A stretch of DNA of 64,000 nt from Prolixibacteraceae bacterium. GTDB taxonomy: Bacteria > Bacteroidota > Bacteroidia > Bacteroidales > Prolixibacteraceae. Made by a program: the position numbers and the translations under genes. The DNA lies in the NCBI GenBank assembly GCA_023228025.1, contig JALOCD010000001.1, forward strand, positions 62,001-126,000, read 5' to 3'. Shown piece after piece: positions 53,054 through 62,443 of the stretch. Positions within the stretch are counted from its first letter, which is position 1; every line of letters starts with the position of its first letter. The notes beneath the pieces are model-generated. The model did no database searches and was not told where the DNA came from. It saw only the letters and a list, made by a program, of their open reading frames with translations.

Positions 53054-56000
53054 TTAAAATTCCAGGTTAAGTCCTAAGCCAAAGTTGCTGGTTGCAGGAA
53101 CTGTAAACCTTTCAAAAGCCCCGGACATGTTGTTGTTCCCTTGTGTCGCTTCCGGGTCAAAATTTGGCAGTTCGGTCCAGAGCAGGATATTGCGTGCAAA
53201 ACCTGTTAACCGTAGCTGTACCCCTTTGTATTTGGGTAATTGATATGACAAGGTCAATTCTCTCATTTTAACGAACGAATTGTTAAAGATAAATGCTTCG
53301 TTAATGTTCCCTAAGGTGTTGGAATAAAGGTCATAATAAGCTTTTAGATCTCCGGGGCCGCCGCGTTGAATATCATTCGGCTGGCCGTTGGCCCTGAATC
53401 CGGGATAAATAAACGGAGTGGTACGATCCTCCGTACTCTTGGCCAAACCATAGGTATATTGAATCAAAGCATTGGTCCCATGATACATTTGACCACCCGA
53501 TTTCCAGTCAAAAGTCGCAGCAAGGCTGACCTTTTTCCAACGCAATGTCGTTGAACCGCCCAGTTCAAAGTCGGCTGCAGCATTTCCAATTACATCAGGA
53601 GCTCCGGCCATGGGCATACCGCGGTAAATGCTGGTCGGATTTTCATCGACCAAAATTCTCCCCTGGGCATCTTTTGCAAAACTGCTGCCATAAATAACCG
53701 GAAATTTATAGCCGATACCTGCGCGGACCTGAGGCGTGGTAAATCCCCCAAGCGTGATATTTTGAACCCCGGGAGCAAGTTCAGATACATAGTTATCCAT
53801 TTTGGTGAAGTTCAGGTTGATGGTCCAATCCCAATCCTTTTTGCGGACTGGAACCACAAAAACAGCAGCTTCATGCGTATTCGTATAGATGGATCCTCCG
53901 TTCATGGTGAGACTGTTAACTCCTGTAGAGCCGGCCAATGGAACATTAAATATTTGATTTTTAACATCCTGGCGCGAATAGGTATATTCGAGTCCCAGGC
54001 GGTTGTTAAAGAATTTCAGATCGGCGCCAACTTCAATAGAAACAGTATTTTGAGGCTTCAAGCCCGGATCGCACTGAATGTTATTGGGAATGTACGAATT
54101 AATACCTCCCAGTGGGTACGATACCGGTGCGCCTACCCAAAAACCACCGCCATAATTTGGTGTGGTATAATAATTTTGCGTGTAGGTACCTGCTTGTCCC
54201 ACTTCGGCATATGACGCGCGTAACTTGGCAAATGACAGGATTGGATTATCCTTCAACATTTCCATTTCCGTCAGTATAAAGCCCAATGAAACAGACGGGT
54301 AGAAAAAAGTACGGTTGTTTCGTGGCATTTGTGATACCACATCCTGCCGGCCTGTCGCATTCAGGTACAACCTGTTTTTGTAAGAGAGGGAGAGATTACC
54401 AAAGAAGCCTACACTCCGGCTTTCGGCCTTCCTTTCAGAAACGGCCGATCTGGTGATTGCATTATCAATATGGGGCCATCCTCCGAAATTAAAATCGTTG
54501 CCAACTTCACGGTAGTTTTTGTCGAACTGGTTGTTAATCTCATTGCCAAGCATCAGGTTCAAATGAATATCAGATGTGACTTCCATGTCGTAATTGGCTG
54601 TTAACAAGGAGTTGTAAACGGAGGTGGTTACCCCATAATTGGCGACTGACCCCAGTGTATTTTTGCTGCCAATTTCGTTGATATCCTGGTAATGCGTGGT
54701 GTAAGAGTCGACGCCAAACTGATACCGAAAACTCAGCTTTTTATCATCTATCTGACTGATTTTTGGAGAGAATACAACATAGGAATTCCCAAAAAAGCGG
54801 TTTGTCTGTTCGGCAAACAGGTTGTGCTCCATGTTCCAGTAAGGGTTGTTGAAGTTGGTTGCCCTGTACAGAATCTGGGTATAGGGGTTGGTCGGACTCT
54901 GGTAAGGAATCCCTTTCAGGTTGTAATTTACCGGCGCGGCAAATACAGTGGCCACCAGTCCGTCATTTGCGGTAGGCGCTTTTTTGATGTAGTTGGACGA
55001 GTAATTCATTGAAACTCCTGTTTTCCAGGTTTGGCTCAATTTTGTTTCGGCATTAACCCTGGCGCTATAGCGATCCTGGGAAGTAGAAGAAATAATGCCT
55101 GACTGGTTGGTATTGCTTATCCCGAACGAATAGGTGGATTTCTCTGTAGACTGATTGATTCCGAAAGAGTTGTTTAAAGTAATACCTGTCTTAAAGAAGT
55201 TTCCCACATTGTCATAGACCTGCGGGGTAACCCATGGGTCCAAACCGGCAGTTGCAAGTTGTGGAACGTAGTACTTACCGGCATAGGTGGTTGCGTTGTT
55301 TCCATTTCTCGCGTTGGCAACACTGCCTCCGTAGGCAGGATCATTTGGCAAATCAACGATTCTGGGGCCCCAGGCCGTAGATGCATTCGGGTTAAAGGTA
55401 TAACCTGTGCCGTTGTTTAGAGGTGTCCCCTGTGCCCACGTTGTTTGATATTCAGGCATTCTTGAAATAACGTCAGCACTTGAATAAGAAGAAAATGAAA
55501 TTACCGGTTTTCCTCCTTTGGCAGCGCTTCCACTCTTTGTCGTTATCACAATCACACCATTGGTAGCCCGGATTCCGTAAAGTGCAGCCGCCGCCTGTCC
55601 TTTTAAAATGTTAATGCTTTCAATATCATTGGGATCAATATCAACGGCACGGTTGGCAATGTCGGTGCCCGTTACCCCATCTCCCCTTACCTGCGAATTG
55701 CCATTGCTGCCACTTTGAAAATCGGCCTGCGAGGCTACGGGCATTCCATCAATCACATACAAGGGGGTATTGTTCCCGGCAAATGAACGGGCGCCTCTGA
55801 TGGTTATCTGCGTAGAAGCCCCAGGTGCACCACTCGAGGGAGTGATGGCTACTCCCGACAATTTCCCCTGAAGGGCTGTTGCAAATGATGAACTTCCAGT
55901 CCTGGTGAGTTCTTCATTCTTTACATCCTGAACCGCGTAACCCAGGGCTTTTCGTTCCCTTTTCATGCCAAAAGCCGTCACCACGACTTCATCTACGCCA

Positions 56001-56299
56001 ATCACATTGGATTTGAGAACCACATCAATTTTATTGGCCTGCCCAATGTTAACCTCCTGTGTGACCATTCCAACAAAGGAAAACGTTAATGCTTTGGACG
56101 ATTCCGGAACAACGATGGAATAGAGGCCATTTGCATCAGTAATGGTCCCATTGGTGGTCCCCTTAACACTTACAGTAACGCCTATAACCGGGAGTCCATC
56201 TTCAGAAGAACTGACCAATCCGGTAATTTTCCTTGTCTGGGCCATCAAACTGAAGAGCCACATTACAAGAAAAAATGCAATTAAGAATCCTTTTTTCAT
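53054..56299 (-). CDS. susC-like: SusC/RagA-family TonB-dependent transporter
   Basis: The 1081-residue protein has a signal peptide (1-20), a carboxypeptidase-like beta-sandwich (ITGLVSSSEDGLPVIGVTVS), a plug with DEVVVTAFGMKRERKALGYA and RGARSFAGNNTPLYVIDGMP, and the barrel to the terminal Phe. It imports a ligand captured by the SusD-like partner, with energy from TonB. No glycosidase is adjacent. The ACE-like lipoprotein beside it, and the SusD subtype, point to a peptide-like ligand, but this is weak inference. No ECF sigma or anti-sigma gene is present. Confidence 0.92.
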   Translation of the reverse strand: MKKGFLIAFFLVMWLFSLMAQTRKITGLVSSSEDGLPVIGVTVSVKGTTNGTITDANGLYSIVVPESSKALTFSFVGMVTQEVNIGQANKIDVVLKSNVIGVDEVVVTAFGMKRERKALGYAVQDVKNEELTRTGSSSFATALQGKLSGVAITPSSGAPGASTQITIRGARSFAGNNTPLYVIDGMPVASQADFQSGSNGNSQVRGDGVTGTDIANRAVDIDPNDIESINILKGQAAAALYGIRATNGVIVITTKSGSAAKGGKPVISFSSYSSADVISRMPEYQTTWAQGTPLNNGTGYTFNPNASTAWGPRIVDLPNDPAYGGSVANARNGNNATTYAGKYYVPQLATAGLDPWVTPQVYDNVGNFFKTGITLNNSFGINQSTEKSTYSFGISNTNQSGIISSTSQDRYSARVNAETKLSQTWKTGVSMNYSSNYIKKAPTANDGLVATVFAAPVNYNLKGIPYQSPTNPYTQILYRATNFNNPYWNMEHNLFAEQTNRFFGNSYVVFSPKISQIDDKKLSFRYQFGVDSYTTHYQDINEIGSKNTLGSVANYGVTTSVYNSLLTANYDMEVTSDIHLNLMLGNEINNQFDKNYREVGNDFNFGGWPHIDNAITRSAVSERKAESRSVGFFGNLSLSYKNRLYLNATGRQDVVSQMPRNNRTFFYPSVSLGFILTEMEMLKDNPILSFAKLRASYAEVGQAGTYTQNYYTTPNYGGGFWVGAPVSYPLGGINSYIPNNIQCDPGLKPQNTVSIEVGADLKFFNNRLGLEYTYSRQDVKNQIFNVPLAGSTGVNSLTMNGGSIYTNTHEAAVFVVPVRKKDWDWTINLNFTKMDNYVSELAPGVQNITLGGFTTPQVRAGIGYKFPVIYGSSFAKDAQGRILVDENPTSIYRGMPMAGAPDVIGNAAADFELGGSTTLRWKKVSLAATFDWKSGGQMYHGTNALIQYTYGLAKSTEDRTTPFIYPGFRANGQPNDIQRGGPGDLKAYYDLYSNTLGNINEAFIFNNSFVKMRELTLSYQLPKYKGVQLRLTGFARNILLWTELPNFDPEATQGNNNMSGAFERFTVPATSNFGLGLNLEF

Positions 56300-56720
56300 A
56301 GATTAAATATTTAGATTTTAGAACGACAACCCTCTGGATAACTTTACCCGAACAGTGGGCCGGTGATTTAGTTTTGATCAGCAAACAACTTGTACTGGCC
56401 GGTAATCGCCCAAATTTCGACGCTATAAATGATATTGGGCAATGAACTTCATTTTGACCAGTCATCGACTTTCCTCAACTGGAAAATCAACAGGTTCAAA
56501 CCTATCCTAAAATATTTCAGAGGCTGCTTTTTATCAATGAAACCAAAACACCGATGGGCATATGATTGGTAAAGACTCCCAGGAGGACTCTGACATGAGA
56601 TAACTGCCGTTTGTCCCCTAAAACATGCTGTTTACCATAAACAGCTTATGATTGGCTCCTGGATCATTGTAACATTTTAAAAATAGAAGCGTCTTATTGT
56701 TGATTATTTATTGTTTAATC
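56300..56720. other. Spacer upstream of susC with a perfect palindrome at 56627-56645
   Basis: The 421 bases separate divergent genes. GCTGTTTACCATAAACAGC (56627-56645) is a perfect inverted repeat of 8-base arms about 80 bases before the next plus-strand start. It could be a LytTR-, AraC- or CRP-type operator. No repeat family member or gene is seen. Promoters for susC and the small protein gene must lie here. Confidence 0.45.
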
Positions 56721-57194
56721 ATGATGAAAGTGGTTCAGGTAACAGCAATCGTACTTGCATTTTCTCTTGTTTCTTTTGGAAAGACGCATACTCCTCCACT
56801 GCAATCCGAAAGTTTGTCACTATGTTGTACTTCAGAAGCGACTGAAATACCAATGATGTTCTCAGCATCAAGTGCATTTATATATCTGAATTACTGTGAT
56901 ATGACAAATAGAAAAGTTGTTCGGGTAGTTGAAAATCGAAAGAAAAGCACTAAGGTTAGTAGCACCTTAACTGAACGTAGGAAGAACAATCAAAAGTTGA
57001 CAACAACCACCAAATTGTCAGGGAGACAATTGAAGACCCTTCTTTCAAAAAAAATGGCGAATTTATTGTACGCAGAGTCAGTGGATGAATTTTCATACCT
57101 CTGGAAAAATAGAGACAGCAACCCGGGAACAAAAGATGCCGCCACTCCTTTTGTCTCCTATTACCCTGGCCTGCTAAACGACAAAATCTTATAG
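56721..57194 (+). CDS. Small secreted protein of unknown function
   Basis: From ATG 56721 the product is 157 residues with a signal peptide (about 1-20, ending LVSFGK). A short Ser/Cys-rich part and a strongly basic middle (NRKVVRVVENRKKSTKV, ERRKNNQKLTT) follow. The last residues ..FVSYYPGLLNDKIL resemble the end of the next gene product (..IASYYPEFFTSKVS), so the two may be distant paralogues. I do not recognise the family. Confidence 0.55.
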   Translation: MMKVVQVTAIVLAFSLVSFGKTHTPPLQSESLSLCCTSEATEIPMMFSASSAFIYLNYCDMTNRKVVRVVENRKKSTKVSSTLTERRKNNQKLTTTTKLSGRQLKTLLSKKMANLLYAESVDEFSYLWKNRDSNPGTKDAATPFVSYYPGLLNDKIL

Positions 57195-57487
57195 CCTTTT
57201 AATCGTCCATGATTCGGATCTCTTTTCTACCGCTATCATAGTTTAGGATGGGGAAGTTCGAGGTATGAATTATCAAAATCACATGCCCTACGCAGGGTTA
57301 CTTTCGGTGATCTGCATGTTCTAAAGCACGAACGACCTGAAACAACACAAAAGTCTCTCTTTTCCGACAATCCGAATCATTTGCCCTTGGTTGTGCCAGT
57401 TACATTGATAATGTTAACACCCCCCTTTTTTTCGAAATATCTTTGGGTCAAAGTTCATTATCAATTATTTATTTAAAATCTATTCCA

Positions 57488-57958
57488 ATGAAAACAATCA
57501 TTTTAACCACCGTTTTGTTCCTTATGGTTTCTATGTTTGCCATGGGCAACAAGATTGTTGCCAAAGGATCATCAAATTCCGCTTTTGGGAATTACAAAAT
57601 TGAAAAACTGGAAGATCACATGACGCTCCAGGGCAAAGAGCTGGACAAGTACATGATTACCTACGAAAAATCAGATATGAAGGTCGTTGTTGTTCTTGAC
57701 AAGCAAAAAAAATGCAAAAAGTACTATGTGCTTACCGATCAGGCTCCTGTTCAATATGAGTGCAACGGAGTCTATTTTGGAATCAAAAAACTGGATGGAG
57801 CGCTTCTCTCAAGTGGATTTGCCACCTCAATGGAGAAATTGAACAAACAGGCTTACTTCCACCAAAAAGTGCTTTCAAGTGGGACCACTGAAACCCTTGA
57901 ACATTTAGGATTGATTGCCTCCTATTATCCTGAATTTTTCACCTCCAAAGTTTCATGA
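57488..57958 (+). CDS. Small secreted protein of unknown function
   Basis: From ATG 57488 the product is 156 residues with a signal peptide (1-19, ending FAMGN). The mature part is compact with a central KKCKKYYVLTDQ and ends in ..LIASYYPEFFTSKVS, like the preceding protein. A TATCTTTG box (57438-57445) lies 43 bases before the start and fits the -7 pattern. A clear terminator follows at 58001, so it is probably a single-gene transcript. Confidence 0.6.
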   Translation: MKTIILTTVLFLMVSMFAMGNKIVAKGSSNSAFGNYKIEKLEDHMTLQGKELDKYMITYEKSDMKVVVVLDKQKKCKKYYVLTDQAPVQYECNGVYFGIKKLDGALLSSGFATSMEKLNKQAYFHQKVLSSGTTETLEHLGLIASYYPEFFTSKVS

Positions 57959-58000
57959 AATAGGATAATCAACTGTCTAAATTATCTTCCATTAGGTATC

Positions 58001-58037
58001 AAAAGGGAAGTCTTCGTTGAAGTCTTCCCTTTTTTGA
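58001..58037 (+). terminator. Intrinsic terminator
   Basis: AAAAGGGAAG (58001-58010) pairs with CTTCCCTTTT (58024-58033) with an inner CTTC/GAAG pair, and a T-run follows. It ends the transcript of the small secreted protein. Confidence 0.85.
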
Positions 58038-58077
58038 TTTTATTTGCACAACTATTTACTATTAACAAAAGGAATCC

Positions 58078-58932
58078 ATGAATTCAAAATCAAAACTATT
58101 GGGTCTATCTGCCCTGTTATTGCTATTATCGATGGCTCCGGACAGTCGGTTTAGCACTATCCTCTCCAATTTCCATAATGCTAAAGCCAACTACATTCTG
58201 GTGGCGGCGCACCGCTCAGGTCATAATGGTCACCCCGAAAACTCCCTCTCTGCCCTGAAGCATGCCATCGAAATTGGTGTCGACGTAGCCGAATTGGATG
58301 TGAAAGTGACCAAAGACAGTGTGGTCGTGTTGATGCACGATGGGAAGATCGACCGGACAACCAACGGCAAGGGTAATCCCGAAAACTATACCCTGGCTGA
58401 ACTGAAGAAATTCAAGCTGAAGATGCCTGATGGCACCCTCACCGATGAAACAATCCCAACATTCGAAGATTTCCTCAACCTCGCCAAAGACAAAATTATG
58501 GTCGATATCGATATCAAAACCAGTCACCTGAAACCGGTGGTGGATGCCGTCAAAAGGACCAAAACGCAAGGTCAGGTTTTCTATTTCGACAATGATTACG
58601 ACGCTCTGAAGAAAGTGCGAAGTTTAGACATGAGCTCCATGTTTATGCCCCGTGCCTACAACTACCGGATGGCCGATTCGGCCATGAAAATCTTTTCTCC
58701 CAAGGTTATACACATCGATGAGTCGTTCTATAACCCCGAACTTACGAAGCTAATTCGCGGCAAAAATTCAAGGATCTGGATCAACGCCCTGGGAGAACCC
58801 GATGATCTGATCCGAAAAGGTGAGATCGGCAAGGCCATCGCTCAACTTCTGAAATACCAGGCAAACATCATCCAAACAGACGAACCGGAAAAAGTACTTG
58901 AATACCTTCGCTCCAAAGGTTTGCACAAGTAA
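58078..58932 (+). CDS. Exported glycerophosphodiester phosphodiesterase
   Basis: The 284-residue protein has an N-terminal signal/anchor (8-22). The GDPD barrel begins LVAAHRSGHNGHPENSLSAL with catalytic His and Glu of the HRG..PENS motif. Metal and acid-base residues follow in VAELDVKVTKDSVVVLMHDG, and the C-terminal NIIQTDEPEKVLEYL is typical. The enzyme cleaves glycerophosphodiesters to glycerol 3-phosphate and an alcohol in the periplasm. Length is normal. Confidence 0.88.
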   Translation: MNSKSKLLGLSALLLLLSMAPDSRFSTILSNFHNAKANYILVAAHRSGHNGHPENSLSALKHAIEIGVDVAELDVKVTKDSVVVLMHDGKIDRTTNGKGNPENYTLAELKKFKLKMPDGTLTDETIPTFEDFLNLAKDKIMVDIDIKTSHLKPVVDAVKRTKTQGQVFYFDNDYDALKKVRSLDMSSMFMPRAYNYRMADSAMKIFSPKVIHIDESFYNPELTKLIRGKNSRIWINALGEPDDLIRKGEIGKAIAQLLKYQANIIQTDEPEKVLEYLRSKGLHK

Positions 58933-58952
58933 TGGTTCCTTTGAAATGTTTT

Positions 58953-59046
58953 TTGTGTTTTTAATTCATGTAATCAGTGTAATTCGTGGTTGGAGGTGAT
59001 TATTTGTGTCAATTTGTGTAATTTGTGGTAAGGCGGGGTTATTTGC
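58953..59046. repeat. TTTGTG-type spacer repeats between convergent genes
   Basis: Units ATTTGTGTCAATTTGTGTAA and ATTTGTGGTAAGG belong to the CACAAATGG family. The repeat overlaps the 3' end of the DUF3343 gene, whose stop is at 59048. Confidence 0.6.
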
Positions 59047-59047
59047 G

Positions 59048-59287
59048 TCAATTTGTGCTATTTGTGGTTGGGATTCTCCGTGTAATCATACCACTCTCCA
59101 TCGCGAATTCTTCCAGTTGATCGGCATAATCTTTGGTGGTCTCCAGGCACATCCCACACTCCGACGACCAGGGTTTTGGTACAGGTATCACCTTAACAGG
59201 AAGGTTGTTGTCCCGGCACCACTGCTCCGCTTTGATTACTTGACGGATGTTTTGAAACAGCACGATTTCCCTATTTTCCGACATCAT
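59048..59287 (-). CDS. DUF3343 putative selenium/sulfur carrier protein
   Basis: The 79-residue protein matches DUF3343, with a CGMCLETT-type motif (Cys pair in SSECGMCLE) and no membrane segment. DUF3343 genes occur with yedF and class-V aminotransferases in genomes that have SelD, and a carrier role in selenium or sulfur handling is suspected. It overlaps the upstream aminotransferase gene by 17 bases, so the two are co-translated. Confidence 0.8.
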   Translation of the reverse strand: MMSENREIVLFQNIRQVIKAEQWCRDNNLPVKVIPVPKPWSSECGMCLETTKDYADQLEEFAMESGMITRRIPTTNSTN

Positions 59288-60389
59288 GGATCGCTTTGGC
59301 CAGATAGTTCAGCTCCTCCGGCGTGTGGTAGGGTGACAAGGAAAAACGGCAATCCCCGGTAGGGAAAGAACCCAAATGACGGTGGGCAAGGGGTGCGCAG
59401 TGAAGTCCGGCCCTGCATTCGATGCCAAACCCTTCGTAAAATCTCAGCGCCAGCTCAGAAGAGCTCAAGGTGTTGTGTACCACCGAAAACAATTTTCCCT
59501 GATGCTCGAAATCATCGGCGCAGCGTACTTTGTAATTCGTATTCCGCTTCACCTCCAGCAACAGGGCTTCAAAATCATCTCTCGAGTGTTGCGCAATAGG
59601 CCTGTTTTTCAATGCCGCGTTCAAACCATGGATACCGGTTATGTTGGGCGTTCCGGCCTCAAATAGGTCTGGAACGAAGGAGGGCATCGAAAGCGAATCG
59701 GATCCGCTGCCGGTGCCACCGTAAAGCAATGGTTCCACCATTTCGGGGTACCGAATAAAGGCTCCTCCTGTCCCGGTAGGGCCCAGCAGCGATTTGTGTC
59801 CTGTGAAGGCCAGAAAATCGATGCCCCATTTGTCTACCTCAACAGGATGCGAACCCAGCGACTGACTGGCATCCACCAGCAATGGGATCTCCCCGATGGC
59901 CTTTTTGATCTCTCCCGGCGACTGGGCCATCCCGTTTACGTTGCTCATGTGGCAGATGGCTACCAAAATCGTATTTTGGCGTATTTTTGAAGCAATTTTA
60001 TCCACCTGGATGCGACCATCCGGTGCACTCTCCAGCAACTCCCATTCGATTATTCCCATTTGGCGCAGATGTTCAAGGGGCCGGGCAATGGCATTGTGCT
60101 CCATCGAAGAGGTCAGCACATGCCCGCCTCTCTTGCAAATTCCCTGGATCATCAGGTTGAGCGCCGTCGTGGCATTGGCCGTCAGGATGATCTTTCCCGC
60201 CTCACTTGTGCCCATCTTTGAGGCCAGTTGATCGCGGCACTCCTCTACCAGTCCGGTCGATTGTAGAATACGCGGATAGGCCGAACGACCGTAAGTGCCG
60301 CCAGTTTCGTTCAGGTGCCTGACCATCGCCTCGGCTACTGCCGCCGGCTTCGGAAAACTTGTTGCGCAATTATCGAAATATAGATTCAT
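59271..60389 (-). CDS. Class-V aminotransferase, cysteine desulfurase / selenocysteine lyase type
   Basis: The 372-residue PLP enzyme starts YFDNCATSFPKPAAVAEAM. The PLP Lys is in FTGHKSLLGPTG, and a Cys-bearing loop lies near the end (IECRAGLHCAPLAHRHLGS). It belongs to the subgroup often found beside YedF and DUF3343 in SelD-containing genomes, where it should release Se or S from Cys or selenocysteine. It lies between yedF and the DUF3343 gene on the minus strand. Confidence 0.87.
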   Translation of the reverse strand: MNLYFDNCATSFPKPAAVAEAMVRHLNETGGTYGRSAYPRILQSTGLVEECRDQLASKMGTSEAGKIILTANATTALNLMIQGICKRGGHVLTSSMEHNAIARPLEHLRQMGIIEWELLESAPDGRIQVDKIASKIRQNTILVAICHMSNVNGMAQSPGEIKKAIGEIPLLVDASQSLGSHPVEVDKWGIDFLAFTGHKSLLGPTGTGGAFIRYPEMVEPLLYGGTGSGSDSLSMPSFVPDLFEAGTPNITGIHGLNAALKNRPIAQHSRDDFEALLLEVKRNTNYKVRCADDFEHQGKLFSVVHNTLSSSELALRFYEGFGIECRAGLHCAPLAHRHLGSFPTGDCRFSLSPYHTPEELNYLAKAIHDVGK

Positions 60390-60397
60390 GATGAAGT

Positions 60398-60570
60398 TTT
60401 AACTTGTTTGAAATGTTTAAAATGTTTGAAGGGTTATTGCTCTCCGAACAATTGCTCCCTGAGCTGCACCGCCCAGAGAACAAATCAATTTGTGTCCATT
60501 TGTGCAATTTGTGGTGATGGCCGATTTAACATTTCAAACTTTTCAAACACTTCAAACTTTTCAAACAATA
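60398..60570. repeat. TTTGAAATG / TTTCAAAC and TTTGTG spacer repeats
   Basis: 60398-60430 has GTTTGAAATGTTTAAAATG, 60485-60520 has TTTGTGTCCATTTGTGCAAT, and 60525-60570 has CATTTCAAACTTTTCAAACA with a period near 10. No gene is visible. Confidence 0.6.
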
Positions 60571-60573
60571 TAT

Positions 60574-61179
60574 CTAGGGTTTAATGATATGCCCGGTCTT
60601 CGCCATCGTCTCCGTCAACGTAAACATATTGGATATCTTACCCACTGCCATCTTTCCCCTGATATCGTAAAAATCGACACAGGTACCGCAGCTCAGAATC
60701 TCAACACCGTTCTCTTCCAAAGCCAGGAGCGCGCTGCTCACACCCGAATCCACGGTAGTAAGTTTTACGCCGACATTGTAAAAAAGCAGATGCGTGGGTA
60801 GTACCGGTTGCTCTATCAAGGCATTCAAAAATCCCTTTATCAGGATAGACCCAAGCTGAGGATCGCCCTCACCCATTTTGTCGCTGCTCACAACGACAAC
60901 GTAGGAAGAGGAACAAATCCCCGGATCGATGCTGCATGATCCGGATGCTTCAACTGCCTCAACGGGCTGGTTCACTACCGTGATGCTGAAGAGGCCATCG
61001 CTTTCCTTGCCTTCAGGAGACAATGACTGGTCTTTCAGATAGGTAAGAATATTTTGATAGGCAGTCCGGTTGTCGCACTCTATCTTCAAGGTCTCGCCGG
61101 GCAGGCAATTTTTGAGCGCCTTCCGGGTTAATATCAACGGTTGCGGACAGAGCAACCCTTTGCCATCTACTGTTTGCAT
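60574..61179 (-). CDS. yedF: Selenium-metabolism protein YedF
   Basis: The 201-residue protein joins an N-terminal TusA-like domain (GLLCPQPLILTRKALKNC with the Cys-Pro-x-Pro motif) to a C-terminal DsrE-like domain (VVSSDKMGEGDPQLGSILIK, FYNVGVKLTTVDSGV, ILSCGTCVDFY). This two-domain build is that of the YedF group linked to SelD. It probably carries selenium or sulfur as a persulfide/perselenide. It stands upstream of the aminotransferase gene. Confidence 0.9.
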   Translation of the reverse strand: MQTVDGKGLLCPQPLILTRKALKNCLPGETLKIECDNRTAYQNILTYLKDQSLSPEGKESDGLFSITVVNQPVEAVEASGSCSIDPGICSSSYVVVVSSDKMGEGDPQLGSILIKGFLNALIEQPVLPTHLLFYNVGVKLTTVDSGVSSALLALEENGVEILSCGTCVDFYDIRGKMAVGKISNMFTLTETMAKTGHIIKP

Positions 61180-61239
61180 TTGATCTATTTATTTTCTTTA
61201 AATATTTCAACATCTATCTAAACCCCATTGTTCCTTAGA

Positions 61240-61413
61240 CCCTTCGACAGGCTCAGGGACCGAGGTCATATTCATATTGTTGGCGAGACAACCCTTCGAC
61301 AAGCTCAGGGAACAGAAGCATTGCGTTAGGTTAACGTCAGCCATTTGCTCCCTGAGCCTGTCGAAGGGCCAGATTTGATCTCTGTACAGCCGGTCCCTGA
61401 GCCTGTCGAAGGG
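61240..61413. repeat. Four copies of the CCCTGAGCCTGTCGAAGGG palindrome family in inverted pairs
   Basis: Copies at 61240-61259 and 61292-61311 read CCCTTCGACAGGCTCAGGGA (or AAG for AGG), and copies at 61349-61368 and 61394-61413 are the reverse complement. The two pairs face each other and could form one long hairpin between mnmH and yedF. Single copies lie at 16111 and 43550. Confidence 0.85.
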
Positions 61414-61417
61414 CAAT

Positions 61418-62443
61418 CTATTCAAACCTTATCTCCCGCTCGGCAAACTCCACCAATTCAGGCGCTAATAATTCCGGTACATACGATTTCGGAATGAACT
61501 GTATCATCTTCGTATTGCGACGGGCCATGCTAAAGTCGTAGGTCTTGTCGTAATAGGCCAGGGTAATCTCCGTCACTTTTCGGTAATCTCCTGCATGAAG
61601 CGCCTCCAGCGTCTCCTGGGTATCCTTGCCTCCCAACCTTTTGCTGATATTTTCGATGCTGCGTTGTAACTCCTCAGCCGGAAAAGCGGCGTAATCGCGC
61701 AACAGTCTTTCGATCCGTTCATCAGTAGGCGGATCGATGCGAATAGTCTGGCAGCAATCCATCTGAGAGAAAAGTTCGTTGAGGATGTTCACTCTTCCGA
61801 TGGCCTGGCTCTCCCCCTCCACCCAGATGGGTTTGGAGAGATCGAATTCAGTGATCTTCTCAAAAATGAGATTGGTAAATTGCTCGGTGCTTGGCTGTGG
61901 AGGTTGACCAATCCCGCCGAAACTGGAACCCCTGTGGTTGGCAAGCCCCTCCAGATCCAAAACCTGGTGTCCGAGGGAATCAAGCTGATGAAGTATTTCG
62001 GTCTTCCCAGATCCAGTTGGCCCACTAAGCATGATCAGTTTGAGCCCGCTTGAGATAAGCTCCCTGCAATGTGATCGGTATGCCTTGTATCCGCCCTCAA
62101 GCAGGTAAACTTCCCGGCCGGCTGTTTGCAAAAGCCATGCCATGCTGTTGCTTCGCATGCCGCCACGCCAGCAATATAAGTAAAGAGGTCCCTGGTGTTT
62201 TCTGGCTTGCAGCACGAATTTTTTCAATTTGGGACCTACAATCTCCAATCCTTTCAACACGGCAGCTTCCTTGCCCTGTTGTTTGTAGAGGGTACCTACA
62301 ATAACCCTCTCTTCGTCCGTGAACAACGGAAAAGAGATGGCATTTGGCAAATGTCCTTCGGCAAATTCAGCGGGCGTGCGGATATCCAGCACCACCTGCC
62401 CCTTCATCCTGCCAATAAACTCATCTGCTCTAAACGTCGTCAT
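61418..62443 (-). CDS. mnmH: tRNA 2-selenouridine synthase
   Basis: From ATG 62443 the product is 341 residues (two further in-frame ATGs at 62446 and 62464 are possible). The rhodanese domain has LDIRTPAEFAEGHLPNAISF and the catalytic Cys in LYCWRGGMRS. A P-loop follows (MLSGPTGSGKTEIL). MnmH (SelU/YbbB) replaces sulfur by selenium, from selenophosphate, in 2-thiouridine at the wobble position of tRNA. It is the head of the selenium group on the minus strand. Confidence 0.92.
   Translation of the reverse strand: MTTFRADEFIGRMKGQVVLDIRTPAEFAEGHLPNAISFPLFTDEERVIVGTLYKQQGKEAAVLKGLEIVGPKLKKFVLQARKHQGPLYLYCWRGGMRSNSMAWLLQTAGREVYLLEGGYKAYRSHCRELISSGLKLIMLSGPTGSGKTEILHQLDSLGHQVLDLEGLANHRGSSFGGIGQPPQPSTEQFTNLIFEKITEFDLSKPIWVEGESQAIGRVNILNELFSQMDCCQTIRIDPPTDERIERLLRDYAAFPAEELQRSIENISKRLGGKDTQETLEALHAGDYRKVTEITLAYYDKTYDFSMARRNTKMIQFIPKSYVPELLAPELVEFAEREIRFE

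Noticed and set aside
61207..61425. 72-codon minus-strand frame between mnmH and yedF
   Set aside because: It is made entirely of the repeated CCCTTCGACAGGCTCAGGG palindromes, which translate as PFDRLRDR-like repeats.
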